32,020 nucleotides of DNA from Knufia peltigerae (GCA_030247855.1 JAPDRN010000203.1:1-32020); one strand, 5' to 3'; positions 15,575 to 23,845 are shown, counted from the first letter of the stretch. Translations and numbers: made by a program. Notes: generated by a model from the letters alone, not told the origin.

Positions 15575-16989
15575 GCGTCGTTGGGCAATGCGTCGGCGGA
15601 GCTGCAGTCTACCCGCGCCGGCCGCAGGCCCAGCGCGATGACCACGCCGAGCGCAGCGAACGCCGCGGCGCCGTACTGTGCATTGATCATGCCCTGCAGG
15701 GCATCAGGACTGCTGGCCGCCTGCGTGCCGCGCGCGGCGTTGGCCACCATCACCAGCACCGCCAGGCCCAGCGCACCACCGATCTGCTGCGCGGTGGCGG
15801 CCATGCCGGACGCTACACCCTGCTGCGGCCCCGGCACGCCCTGCCCGGCCACGATCCACATCGCCGTCCAGCTCATGCCCTGGCCGACGCTGAGCACCAC
15901 GATGCCCGGCAGCAGCGGCCAGTAGCTGGCGCCCTGCGGCATCGCCAGCGCCACCGCGGCGATGCCGGTGGCGCCGGCGGCGAAGCCCCACGCCAGCACC
16001 TGACGCGGCGAACGGCGCTGCAGCATGCGTTCTGCAATGCGGATGCCGAAGGTGCACACCAGCGTCGGCAGCAGGAAGGCCATGCCGGCCTGCAGTGGGC
16101 TCCAGCCATAGCCATCCTGGAAGTACAGCGCCAGGAAGTAGTACTGCACGCCATAGCTGCTCATGAACGCGAAGGTCAGGCCGAGTGCTGCACGCAGGCC
16201 GGGCAGGCGCAGCAGTGCGAACTGCATCAACGGGTCGCGGCTGCGCTTTTCGATCTGCACGAACACCGTCAGCAGTACGGCTGACAGCAACAGGCAGATG
16301 AGCGTGGCCGGCGCGGTCCAGCCCCATTCCGGCCCCTGCACCAGGGTGGTGACCAGCAGGCTGCCGCCGGCGGTGACGGTGAGGCAACCGGCCAGGTCGA
16401 AGGAACGGCCGCGCACGCGCGGGCCATCGGCCGGCAGCCACGCGCCCGCAGCAACCGCACAGGCCGTGGCCAACGGCACGATCACCGCCAGCACCGCCGG
16501 CCAACCGAAGGCTTGGGTCAGTACACCGCCCAGCAGCGTCCCCAGCGCGAGGCCCGCCGCGCTGGCCATGCTCCAGATCGCCAGTGCGCGGTTGCGCACG
16601 GGGCCTTCCGCATACAGGGTATTGATCAGGGCCAGGGTGGCCGGAAACAGCAGCGCCGCACCGATGCCCTGCACCGCACGCGCCACGATCAACAGCGTGG
16701 CGTTTGGCGCCAGCGCACCCAGCAGCGAGGCCAGCGCGAACAGCAGCATGCCCAGCCGATAGAAGCGACGCCGGCCCAGCAGATCAGCCGCCCGCCCGCC
16801 CAGCAGCAGGCTGCCGCCGAAGGCCACGGTGTAGGCGCTGACCACCCACTGCAGCTGCTGCGCATTGATCTGCAGCGCGCGGCCCATGTCGTGCAGGGCA
16901 ACGAAGATGATGGTGGCGTCCAGGGCGATGATCAGCTGCGCGGTGGCCAGCAGGGTCAGCGCCCAGCGCGGGTATTTCAGGGAAGGCAT
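15571..16989 (-). CDS. MFS drug exporter, DHA2 (14-helix) family
   Basis: A 472-residue inner-membrane proton-driven exporter with about 14 helices. Helix 1 carries LDATIIFVALHDMG, the DHA2 signature. QWVVSAYTVAFGG and the motif A loop GGRAADLLGRRRFYRLG follow. The substrate cannot be deduced, though relatives export dyes, detergents and antibiotics. The ATG at 16987-16989 starts MPSLKYPRW; the open frame extends about 190 codons upstream, but that part runs antisense to the LysR gene and is not plausible protein. No good ribosome binding site is seen. The LysR gene is divergent, the usual arrangement of an exporter and its regulator. Confidence 0.92.
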   Translation of the reverse strand: MPSLKYPRWALTLLATAQLIIALDATIIFVALHDMGRALQINAQQLQWVVSAYTVAFGGSLLLGGRAADLLGRRRFYRLGMLLFALASLLGALAPNATLLIVARAVQGIGAALLFPATLALINTLYAEGPVRNRALAIWSMASAAGLALGTLLGGVLTQAFGWPAVLAVIVPLATACAVAAGAWLPADGPRVRGRSFDLAGCLTVTAGGSLLVTTLVQGPEWGWTAPATLICLLLSAVLLTVFVQIEKRSRDPLMQFALLRLPGLRAALGLTFAFMSSYGVQYYFLALYFQDGYGWSPLQAGMAFLLPTLVCTFGIRIAERMLQRRSPRQVLAWGFAAGATGIAAVALAMPQGASYWPLLPGIVVLSVGQGMSWTAMWIVAGQGVPGPQQGVASGMAATAQQIGGALGLAVLVMVANAARGTQAASSPDALQGMINAQYGAAAFAALGVVIALGLRPARVDCSSADALPNDA

Positions 16990-17067
16990 GCGGCGCCCGG
17001 TTCGGAGGGGGGACGGCAGTCTCATTGATGCCGGTGCATCAATAAACCCCTTACGTGCGATTTCTGT

Positions 17068-17084
17068 CATGATTTTTGGCATGA
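17068..17084 (+). promoter_or_regulatory. Direct-repeat candidate operator between exporter and LysR gene
   Basis: Two CATGA copies (17068-17072 and 17080-17084), spaced 12 nt, lie in the 106-nt divergent gap, close to the LysR start. LysR proteins usually bind about one turn apart near their own promoter. No full T-N11-A site is clear, so this is only a candidate. Confidence 0.25.
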
Positions 17085-17095
17085 ATGGATCCTCG

Positions 17096-17980
17096 ATGGA
17101 CCTCAATGCGGTGCGCATGCTGGTGCAGGTGGCCGAAGCGCGCAGCTTCACCGTCGCCGCCGGCCAGCTCGGCCTGAGCCAGTCCGGGCTGTCGCGCGCG
17201 ATCGGCCGTCTGGAAGCCTCGCTGGGAGTGAAGCTGCTGCAGCGGAACACGCGCAATGTCGCGCTGACCCCGGATGGCCAGCAGTTCGTCGAGCAGGTGG
17301 GGCCGTTGCTGTGCGGCATGGAAGACGCCGAGCGGCTGCTGGCCGACCGCCCCTGCACGCCCTCGGGCGTGCTGAAGATCAGCGCACCTTCGATGTTCGG
17401 GCGCAAGGTGCTGGTGCCGTTGCTCGGGCCGTTGCTGGAACGGCATCCGCAACTGCAGGTGGAGGCTGTACTCAGTGACCGCCTGGTGGATCTGGTGGAG
17501 GAAGGCTTCGATGCCGCCCTGCGCACCGGCACCATCGCCGACCAGCGCATGGTGGCGCGTCCGTTGAAGCCACTGCGCTGGGTGACCGTGGCCAGCCCAG
17601 CCTACCTGGCCGTGCAGGGCGAGCCGGCCGATGTGGCGGCATTGCAGGACCATGCCTGCCTGGCGGTGCGCAACCTGCGCAGTGGTCGCCAGGTCGACTG
17701 GCAGTTCCTGCAGGACGGTCAGCTGCGCGAGGTCACGCCGCCGACGCGGATGGTGTTCGACTGCGGCGATCCGTTGGTGGAGGCTGCGATCGCCGGCATC
17801 GGCATCGTGCAGGTGATGGATTTCGCGGTGGCCGACGCGCTTGCAGATGGTCGCCTGCAACGCGTGCTGCAGCCGTTTGAAGGCCGCAGCCGCGCGTTGT
17901 CGTTGATCTACCCGCCCTCACGCCAGCATTCGCCGAAGCTGCAGGTGCTGGCCGAGGCGTTGCTCGCCGGGGATTGGTAG
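17096..17980 (+). CDS. LysR-family transcriptional regulator
   Basis: A 294-residue regulator with an N-terminal winged helix-turn-helix (about 1-60: SFTVAAGQLGLSQSGLSRAI, RNTRNVALTPDG) and a LysR substrate-binding domain from about residue 90. I chose ATG 17096 (MDLNAVRML), preceded by GGA 8 nt upstream; in-frame ATGs at 17069 and 17081 are less likely by homologue length. It probably controls the divergent MFS exporter in response to an unknown small molecule. The stop codon TAG is provided by the GTAG head of a SMAG repeat that begins inside the last codons. Confidence 0.92.
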   Translation: MDLNAVRMLVQVAEARSFTVAAGQLGLSQSGLSRAIGRLEASLGVKLLQRNTRNVALTPDGQQFVEQVGPLLCGMEDAERLLADRPCTPSGVLKISAPSMFGRKVLVPLLGPLLERHPQLQVEAVLSDRLVDLVEEGFDAALRTGTIADQRMVARPLKPLRWVTVASPAYLAVQGEPADVAALQDHACLAVRNLRSGRQVDWQFLQDGQLREVTPPTRMVFDCGDPLVEAAIAGIGIVQVMDFAVADALADGRLQRVLQPFEGRSRALSLIYPPSRQHSPKLQVLAEALLAGDW

Positions 17981-18149
17981 ATCCACGCCGCGCGTGGATG
18001 AGGTTCAAGCGCAGGAGCAGCCAGGCATGGCCTGGCGCTACTGGCCGTGGTAGATCCGCGCCATGCGTGGATGAGCGTTTCAATGCAAATGCCGCCGGGC
18101 ATGGCCCGGCGCTACCGGTAAGGCGTTGCCGGCCAGCGGCCGGCACTAC
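17977..18149. repeat. Cluster of five SMAG repeats
   Basis: Five GTAG-headed palindromes fill the convergent gap between the LysR gene and pip: 17977-18000 (+), 18017-18041 (-), 18050-18073 (+), 18092-18115 (-) and 18125-18149 (-). Three stem types are present: ATCCACGC (first and third), CGCCGGGC-like (second and fourth) and a TGCCGGCC/GGCCGGCA type (fifth). The first four alternate in orientation as two head-to-tail inverted pairs. The first supplies the stop codon of the LysR gene. Confidence 0.9.
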
Positions 18150-18155
18150 CAGCGA

Positions 18156-19097
18156 TCAGGCGAAGCTATCGGTGGCGCGCACCAGCGCGTCGACGTTCTC
18201 GGCTTCGAACGCCGAATGCCCAGAGGCCGGGGTGATCTCCAGCTTCGCCTTCGGCCACACCTTGGTCAGGTCCCAGGCGTTGGCCAGCGGGCAGACCACG
18301 TCGTAACGGCCGTGCACGATCACGCCCGGGATGTCGGCGATGCGGTGCGCGTCGCGCAGCAGCTGGTCTTCCACTTCGAAGAAACCGCCGTTGACGAAGT
18401 AGTGGTTCTCGATGCGGGCGAACGCCAGCGCGAAATGCGGGTCTTCATGGCTGTTGATAAAGTCGTCGTCCACGTGCAGGAAGCTGGTCGCGCCTTCCCA
18501 CACCGCCCAGGCCTTGGCCGCATCCAGGCGCGTTGCTTCGTCTTCGCTGGTCAGGCGGCGGTGGAAGGCCGAGATCAGGTCATGACGCTCCACCGCCGGA
18601 ATCGGCTTGAGGTAGTGCTCCCACGCATCCGGGAACAGGCGGTTGGCGCCTTCCTGGTAGAACCATTCCAGTTCCCAGCGGCGCAGCATGAAGATGCCGC
18701 GCAGCACCAGTTCGGTCACGCGCTGCGGATGGGTTTCGGCATAGGCCAGCGCCAGGGTCGAGCCCCAGCTGCCACCGAATACCTGCCAGCGATCGACCTT
18801 CAGGTGCTCGCGCAGCGTCTCGATGTCGGCCACCAGGTCCCAGGTGGTGTTGTCCACCAGATCGGCGTGCGGGGTGGAACGACCGGCGCCGCGCTGGTCG
18901 AACAGGATGATGCGGTACTTGGCCGGGTCGTGGAACTGGCGCATCTTGTCGCTGCAGCCGCCGCCGGGCCCACCATGCAGCATCACCACCGGCTTGCCGT
19001 CCGGGTTGCCGCACTGTTCGAAGTACAGCGTATGGCGGTCATCGACTTTGAGGGTGCCGACGTCGTAAGGGGTGATGGCGGGGTACAGCGTACGCAT
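18156..19097 (-). CDS. pip: Proline iminopeptidase
   Basis: A 313-residue alpha/beta-hydrolase (peptidase family S33) that removes N-terminal proline from peptides, most likely in the cytoplasm since no signal peptide is seen. The oxyanion loop is HGGPGGG (41-47). The triad is Ser110 in GGSWGS, Asp266 in GRYDVVCP and His294 in SGHSAFE; DQRGAGRS and the cap domain are typical. The ATG at 19095-19097 has GGAG 8 nt upstream. Length equals the family norm of about 313. It lies 49 nt downstream of prmC on the same strand. Confidence 0.95.
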   Translation of the reverse strand: MRTLYPAITPYDVGTLKVDDRHTLYFEQCGNPDGKPVVMLHGGPGGGCSDKMRQFHDPAKYRIILFDQRGAGRSTPHADLVDNTTWDLVADIETLREHLKVDRWQVFGGSWGSTLALAYAETHPQRVTELVLRGIFMLRRWELEWFYQEGANRLFPDAWEHYLKPIPAVERHDLISAFHRRLTSEDEATRLDAAKAWAVWEGATSFLHVDDDFINSHEDPHFALAFARIENHYFVNGGFFEVEDQLLRDAHRIADIPGVIVHGRYDVVCPLANAWDLTKVWPKAKLEITPASGHSAFEAENVDALVRATDSFA

Positions 19098-19146
19098 GCT
19101 TGCAGCTCCGTGGTGGTGCCCTGCCCTTGGCAGGAGAACCTCCATT

Positions 19147-20004
19147 CTAGGCCGGTCGCCGGCCCAGGGTGACCCGGTCGCGCTGCTCCAGGTCCTGCAC
19201 GGTCTGCACGTCGCTGTAGCCGGCCTGCTCGAACAGCGCGCCGATGGCATTCCCCTGGTCCCAGCCGTGTTCGATCAGCAGCCAGCCGCCGGGCTGCAGA
19301 TGGTCGCCGCCGCCGGCGACGATGCGGCGGATGTCGTCCAGCCCATCAACGCCGGACGCCAGTGCAGTGGCCGGCTCGAAGCGCAGGTCGCCCTGTTCCA
19401 GGTGCGGGTCAGCGCTGGCGATATAGGGGGGATTGCTGGCGATCAGATCGAAGCATTCGCCACGCAGCGGCGCATACCAGTCGTCGCCCCCTTCGGCAAA
19501 ACGCACGTTGCCCAGTTCGTGGCGCGCGGCGTTGCGGGCCGCCACCGCCAGCGCAGCGGCACTGGCGTCGGTGGCCAGTACCTGCGCCTGCGGCCGCTCG
19601 CTGGCCAGGGCCAGCGCGATGGCACCGCTGCCGGTACCGAGGTCGGCCAGCTGCAGCGCGCGGTCCGATGGCAGGCGATCCAGCGCCAGTTCCACCAGCA
19701 GTTCTGTCTCCGGGCGCGGAATCAGGGTGGCCGGGTCGACCTCCAGGTCCAGCGTCCAGAAGCCACGGCGGCCAGTCAGATAGGCCACCGGTTCACCCGC
19801 AAGGCGGCGGCCCAGCAGGGCCTCGAAAGCGCCCTGTTCGGCGGCCGGCAACGGATCGGTGGCATGCGCGAACAACCAACTGCGCGGCCGCTCCAGCACA
19901 TGCAGCAGCAGCAGCTCGGCTTCATGGCGTGCCTCGGCCCCCGGCAGGCGGGCGCTGGCGTCTGCCACGACCTGGCGCAGGGACGGTTGGGAATCGGCGG
20001 GCAT
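19147..20004 (-). CDS. prmC: Peptide chain release factor glutamine methyltransferase
   Basis: A 285-residue SAM-dependent methyltransferase that modifies the glutamine of the GGQ motif in RF1 and RF2. The N-terminal helical domain binds the release factor. The SAM motif is DLGTGSGAIAL (121-131) and the catalytic NPPY is at 191-194; IPRPETELLVE is the family hallmark. The ATG at 20002-20004 starts MPADSQPS. The open frame continues 51 codons further with Pro/Arg-rich, unconserved sequence, and no strong ribosome binding site marks either start. prfA is not adjacent here. Confidence 0.94.
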   Translation of the reverse strand: MPADSQPSLRQVVADASARLPGAEARHEAELLLLHVLERPRSWLFAHATDPLPAAEQGAFEALLGRRLAGEPVAYLTGRRGFWTLDLEVDPATLIPRPETELLVELALDRLPSDRALQLADLGTGSGAIALALASERPQAQVLATDASAAALAVAARNAARHELGNVRFAEGGDDWYAPLRGECFDLIASNPPYIASADPHLEQGDLRFEPATALASGVDGLDDIRRIVAGGGDHLQPGGWLLIEHGWDQGNAIGALFEQAGYSDVQTVQDLEQRDRVTLGRRPA

Positions 20005-20184
20005 CGCAGGTACTGGCACGGGCGGTGGGGCCGCAATTGTAGGGTGTGGAGACCGTTCAGGTACGCGTGGACGGGATAAGGGCGGGCTATCGACCCGTTT
20101 CCGCAGCCAATGGCGATTTCCCTTTCCATACAGCGGGTTGCAGGATGCGGGCGGCATGATTCATTGCCGGCTCAGCGCACATCA

Positions 20185-20217
20185 ATAGACTGCATCTATC
20201 AAATAGATGCAATCAAT
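20185..20217 (+). promoter_or_regulatory. OxyR-like binding site upstream of ahpC
   Basis: ATAG-N7-CTAT and ATAG-N7-CAAT lie in tandem, with the perfect dyad TGCATCTAT-CAA-ATAGATGCA at 20191-20211. Classical OxyR sites have four such quarter sites, but with 7 nt between the two halves; here there are 3. It abuts the -35 region, as expected for an activator contacting RNA polymerase. The remainder of 20005-20295 has no gene. Confidence 0.7.
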
Positions 20218-20220
20218 TCA

Positions 20221-20250
20221 TTGTCCTTATCGAAACGGAACCAGTAACCT
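20221..20250 (+). promoter_or_regulatory. Putative ahpC promoter
   Basis: TTGTCC (20221-20226) and TAACCT (20245-20250) are separated by 18 nt. Both are imperfect, which suits an activator-dependent promoter. The start point would be near 20257, giving a leader of about 40 nt before ahpC. Confidence 0.45.
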
Positions 20251-20295
20251 AGGTGCTGTCGATTCACCCACTCCCCTTCACCCAGAGGAAAAACG

Positions 20296-20859
20296 ATGTC
20301 CCTGATCAACACCCAGATCCAGCCGTTCGAAGCCAACGCTTACCTGAATGGCGAGTTCATCAAGGTCTCCGACAGCACCCTGAAGGGCCAGTGGTCGGTC
20401 CTGATCTTCATGCCGGCAGCCTTCACCTTCAACTGCCCGACCGAGATCGAAGACGCCGCTGACCATTACGCCGAGTTCAAGAAGGCCGGCGCCGAGGTCT
20501 ACATCGTCACCACCGACACCCACTTCTCGCACAAGGTCTGGCACGAAACCTCGCCGGCCGTCGGCAAGGCCCAGTTCCCGCTGGTCGGCGACCCGACCCA
20601 CCAGCTGACCCGCGCCTTCGGCGTGCACATTGAAGAAGAAGGCCTGGCCCTGCGCGGCACCTTCATCATCAACCCGGAAGGCGTGATCAAGACCCTGGAG
20701 ATCCACTCCAACGAGATCGCCCGTGACGTCTCCGAGACCCTGCGCAAGCTGAAGGCTGCCCAGTTCACCGCCGCCAACCCGAACCAGGTCTGCCCGGCCA
20801 AGTGGAAGGAAGGCGAAAAGACCCTGACCCCGTCGCTGGACCTGGTCGGCAAGATCTAA
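20296..20859 (+). CDS. ahpC: Alkyl hydroperoxide reductase, peroxiredoxin subunit
   Basis: A 187-residue typical 2-Cys peroxiredoxin that reduces hydrogen peroxide and organic hydroperoxides in the cytoplasm. The peroxidatic cysteine is Cys47 in FTFNCPTE and the resolving one Cys166 in QVCPAKW, the same positions as in E. coli. Length is standard. AGAGGAA lies 5 nt before the ATG, a strong ribosome binding site. Codon use is markedly biased to GC-ending preferred codons, as in highly expressed genes. It is followed by hairpins and then ahpF; an OxyR-like site lies upstream. Confidence 0.98.
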   Translation: MSLINTQIQPFEANAYLNGEFIKVSDSTLKGQWSVLIFMPAAFTFNCPTEIEDAADHYAEFKKAGAEVYIVTTDTHFSHKVWHETSPAVGKAQFPLVGDPTHQLTRAFGVHIEEEGLALRGTFIINPEGVIKTLEIHSNEIARDVSETLRKLKAAQFTAANPNQVCPAKWKEGEKTLTPSLDLVGKI

Positions 20860-20873
20860 AGCAGTACCGGCCT

Positions 20874-20894
20874 GCCGCAGCCCCACGCTGCGGC
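20874..20894 (+). terminator. Hairpin just after ahpC
   Basis: GCCGCAG pairs with CTGCGGC around a 7-nt loop, 14 nt past the ahpC stop. No T-run follows, so it is more likely an attenuator or mRNA 3'-end stabiliser than a full terminator. Confidence 0.45.
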
Positions 20895-20932
20895 GCGCCC
20901 TTCATCCCCGTGCCGGTCCCCCCGCCGGCGTG

Positions 20933-21011
20933 GGGGTGAACCCAAGACAGCCAACGCGCGCCAGCCTTGGCCAGCCAGCCCCTTCCACGGTCGCTGTCTT
21001 GGGTTCACCCC
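20933..21011. repeat. Perfect 19-bp inverted repeat between ahpC and ahpF
   Basis: Arms at 20933-20951 and 20993-21011 are exact reverse complements (GGGGTGAACCCAAGACAGC on the left) with a 41-nt centre. The arms fold into a very stable stem on either strand. It may reduce read-through into ahpF, or be a small mobile-element remnant; no target duplication is evident. Confidence 0.85.
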
Positions 21012-21082
21012 TACCCCCTGCTGGTCCGCTACCTTCTACAGCGGTGCCACGCCCTCGTTTTGCCTGAAGCCAGGAGAAGACC

Positions 21083-22675
21083 ATGTTGGACGCCAACCTG
21101 CAGTCGCAGCTGAAGACCTATCTGGAGCGCGTGACCCGCCCGATCCAGATCACCGCGCATGCCGATGACGGTGCCAAGTCGCAGGAGATGCTGGACCTGC
21201 TGCAGACCCTGGAAAGCCTGTCGGACAAAATCTCGCTGCAGGTGCTGCGTGATGGCCAGGGCCGCGTGCCGTCCTTTGACCTTGGCACGCCGGGCCAGGA
21301 CATCCACCTGACCTTCGCCGGCCTGCCGATGGGCCACGAGTTCACCTCGCTGGTGCTGGCACTGCTGCAGGTCGGCGGGCATCCGTCCAAGGCCACCGCC
21401 GAGCTGATCGAGCAGGTGCAGAACCTGGAAGGCGACTACAGGTTTGAAACCTACTTCTCGCTGTCCTGCCAGAACTGCCCGGACGTGGTGCAGGCGCTGA
21501 ACCTGGCGGCGGTGCTCAACCCGCGCATCCAGCACGTGGCCATCGACGGTGCGCTGTTCCAGCAGGAAGTCGAGCAGCGCGAGATCATGTCGGTGCCCAC
21601 CGTCTACCTCAATGGTGCGGTGTTCGACCAGGGCCGCATGACGCTGGAGCAGATCGTGGCCAAGCTGGACACCAACGCCAGCAAGCGCGATGCCGAGAAG
21701 ATCGCCGCCAAGGAGGCCTTCGACGTGCTGGTGGTGGGTGGTGGCCCGGCCGGTGCCGCTGCGGCGATCTACGCTGCGCGCAAGGGCATCCGTACCGGCA
21801 TCGCCGCCGAGCGTTTCGGTGGCCAGGTGCTGGACACCATGGCGATCGAGAACTTCATTTCGGTGAAGGAGACCGAAGGCCCGAAGCTGGCTGCGGCGCT
21901 GGAGCAGCACGTGCGCGAATACGAGGTCGACATCATGGACCTGCAGCGCGCCAGCGCGCTGGTGCCGGCCGGTGAAGATGGCCTGGTGCAGGTGCAGCTG
22001 GAGAACGGCGCAGTGCTGAAGTCGCGCTCGGTGATCCTGTCCACCGGCGCCCGCTGGCGGCAGATGAACGTGCCCGGCGAAGACCAGTACCGCAACAAGG
22101 GCGTGGCCTACTGCCCGCATTGCGATGGCCCCCTGTTCAAGGGCAAGCGCGTGGCAGTGATCGGCGGTGGCAATTCCGGCGTTGAAGCCGCCATCGATCT
22201 GGCCGGCATCGTGTCGCATGTGACCCTGCTGGAATTCGATTCCAGCCTGCGTGCCGACGAAGTGCTGCAGAAGAAGCTGCGCAGCCTGGCCAACGTCACC
22301 GTGCTGACCAGTGCGCAGACCACCGAAGTGCTGGGCGACGGCAGCCGTGTCACCGGCCTGGTCTACAAGGACCGTGTCGGCGGCGACTCCCATCGCGTCG
22401 AACTGGAAGGCATCTTCGTGCAGATCGGCCTGCTGCCGAACACCGAATGGCTGAAGGACACCGTGGCTCTTTCGCCGCGTGGCGAGATCGTCATCGATGA
22501 CCGCGGGCAGACCAATCTGCCGGGTGTGTTCGCCGCGGGTGATTGCACGACGGTACCCTACAAGCAGATCATCATCGCGATGGGCGCCGGTTCGACCGCC
22601 GCACTGAGCGCTTTCGATCACCTGATCCGCTCCTCGGTTCCCAAGAGCAGCGGTGCGGTGGCCGAAGCGGCCTGA
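21083..22675 (+). CDS. ahpF: Alkyl hydroperoxide reductase, flavoprotein subunit
   Basis: A 530-residue FAD enzyme that uses NADH to regenerate AhpC. The N-terminal double thioredoxin-like domain carries Cys129-Cys132 (SCQNC). The thioredoxin-reductase-like part has VVGGGPAGAAAA (217-228) for FAD, Cys344-Cys347 (YCPHCDG), a second nucleotide motif VIGGGNSGVEAA, and FAAGDCT near the end. Cysteine positions are as in E. coli AhpF. AGGAG lies 6 nt before the ATG. The gap to ahpC is 223 nt and rich in hairpins, so ahpF is probably expressed at a lower level than ahpC. Confidence 0.98.
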   Translation: MLDANLQSQLKTYLERVTRPIQITAHADDGAKSQEMLDLLQTLESLSDKISLQVLRDGQGRVPSFDLGTPGQDIHLTFAGLPMGHEFTSLVLALLQVGGHPSKATAELIEQVQNLEGDYRFETYFSLSCQNCPDVVQALNLAAVLNPRIQHVAIDGALFQQEVEQREIMSVPTVYLNGAVFDQGRMTLEQIVAKLDTNASKRDAEKIAAKEAFDVLVVGGGPAGAAAAIYAARKGIRTGIAAERFGGQVLDTMAIENFISVKETEGPKLAAALEQHVREYEVDIMDLQRASALVPAGEDGLVQVQLENGAVLKSRSVILSTGARWRQMNVPGEDQYRNKGVAYCPHCDGPLFKGKRVAVIGGGNSGVEAAIDLAGIVSHVTLLEFDSSLRADEVLQKKLRSLANVTVLTSAQTTEVLGDGSRVTGLVYKDRVGGDSHRVELEGIFVQIGLLPNTEWLKDTVALSPRGEIVIDDRGQTNLPGVFAAGDCTTVPYKQIIIAMGAGSTAALSAFDHLIRSSVPKSSGAVAEAA

Positions 22676-22756
22676 TCCAACGTTCCCAGGCCATCGGGAG
22701 CACCATCAACCGGCTGGGCAACGCCACGCCGGTGCAGTACCCCGAGAGGTCTGAGG

Positions 22757-23722
22757 ATGAACCTGCGTGACCTGAAATACCTGGTGGCCCTGGCCGATCA
22801 CAAGCACTTCGGTCGGGCCGCCGCCTCCTGCTTCGTCAGCCAGCCGACGCTGTCGACCCAGATCCGCAAGCTGGAAGAGGAACTGGGCCTGCCGCTGGTG
22901 GAACGCGCGCCGCGCAAGGTGATGCTGACCCCCGCCGGCCATGAAGCGGCCGCGCGGGCGCGGGTGATCGTGGCCGAAGTGGAGCAGTTGAAGGAAGCAG
23001 CGCGACGCAGCCGCGATCCGGAAGCGGGTACCGTGCGCCTGGGGATCTTCCCCACCCTGGGCCCGTACCTGTTGCCGCACGTGATTCCGCGCATCCGCAC
23101 GCGCTTCCCCGAGCTGGAACTGCTGCTGGTGGAAGAAAAGAGCGATGTGCTGCTGGAGCGCCTGCGCGAGGGCAGGCTCGACGCCGCACTGTTGGCGCTG
23201 CCGGTGATCGACGACCAGCTGCATGCCGAATTCCTGTTCGAGGAGCCTTTCCTGCTGGCCGTGTCCGGCCGCCATCCGCTGGCCACGCGCGAGCATCTGG
23301 ACGTACAGGAACTGGCCACGCAGAAGCTGCTGCTGCTGGAAGACGGCCACTGCCTGCGTGACCAGGCGCTGGAAGTGTGTCGCCTGTTCGGCGCCAATGA
23401 AAAATCCGAATTCCGTGCCACCAGCCTGGAAACGCTGCGACAGATGGTCGCCGCCGACGTTGGCATCACCCTGCTGCCCAGCCTGTCGGTACAGCCGCCG
23501 GTGCCGCGCTCGAACAACATCCGCCTGATCGACTTCGTCGGCGAGGGCCGTCCCAGCCGTCGCATCGCCATGATCTGGCGCCGCAGCTCGGCGATGAACG
23601 AGTTCCTGATGGAGCTGGCCGAGCAGTTCAAGCGCCTGCCCGATGCGCTGTTCACGCTGGAGGCGTTGGCCCCGGCAAACGGCGATGCTGCCACCCCGTC
23701 CACGCCGGTGCTGAACGGCTGA
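22757..23722 (+). CDS. oxyR: Hydrogen peroxide-sensing regulator OxyR
   Basis: A 321-residue LysR-type regulator. The N-terminal helix-turn-helix (about 1-60) includes HFGRAAASCFVSQPTLSTQ. The redox pair Cys199 (DGHCLRDQ) and Cys208 (EVCRLFG) sits exactly as in E. coli OxyR, including the context that forms the peroxide-reactive centre. On oxidation it should activate ahpC and ahpF. GAGG lies close before the ATG. It follows ahpF by 81 nt without a visible terminator, the same ahpC-ahpF-oxyR order known from Xanthomonas. A terminator lies about 70 nt after the stop. Confidence 0.98.
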   Translation: MNLRDLKYLVALADHKHFGRAAASCFVSQPTLSTQIRKLEEELGLPLVERAPRKVMLTPAGHEAAARARVIVAEVEQLKEAARRSRDPEAGTVRLGIFPTLGPYLLPHVIPRIRTRFPELELLLVEEKSDVLLERLREGRLDAALLALPVIDDQLHAEFLFEEPFLLAVSGRHPLATREHLDVQELATQKLLLLEDGHCLRDQALEVCRLFGANEKSEFRATSLETLRQMVAADVGITLLPSLSVQPPVPRSNNIRLIDFVGEGRPSRRIAMIWRRSSAMNEFLMELAEQFKRLPDALFTLEALAPANGDAATPSTPVLNG

Positions 23723-23790
23723 GACACCGCAGCCGGGCCTCGAAACCGCCGGGAGTCGATTCCGGCCGCATTTGTCCCCACAATACAGTC

Positions 23791-23817
23791 AGGCGGCGCC
23801 AGCAGGTGCCGCCTTTT
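23791..23817 (+). terminator. Intrinsic terminator after oxyR
   Basis: AGGCGGC pairs with GCCGCCT, extended by wobble-tolerant pairs, and is followed by TTTT. It separates the oxyR transcript from rnk, whose ATG is 29 nt further on. Confidence 0.7.
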
Positions 23818-23845
23818 GCATGGCTTTCAACCAAGGAGCGTCACC

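Noticed and set aside
16990..17550. N-terminal extension of the MFS exporter by about 190 residues
   Set aside because: The added part is antisense to the LysR gene and Ser/Arg-rich; homologues start at MPSLKYPRW-like sequence.
17977..18149. Possible CRISPR array because of regularly repeated palindromes
   Set aside because: Units alternate in orientation, belong to three stem types, and the spacing varies from 9 to 18 nt; they are SMAG repeats and no cas gene is present.
20933..21011. Insertion sequence between ahpC and ahpF
   Set aside because: The 41-nt centre cannot encode anything and no target-site duplication is visible; treated as an inverted repeat only.
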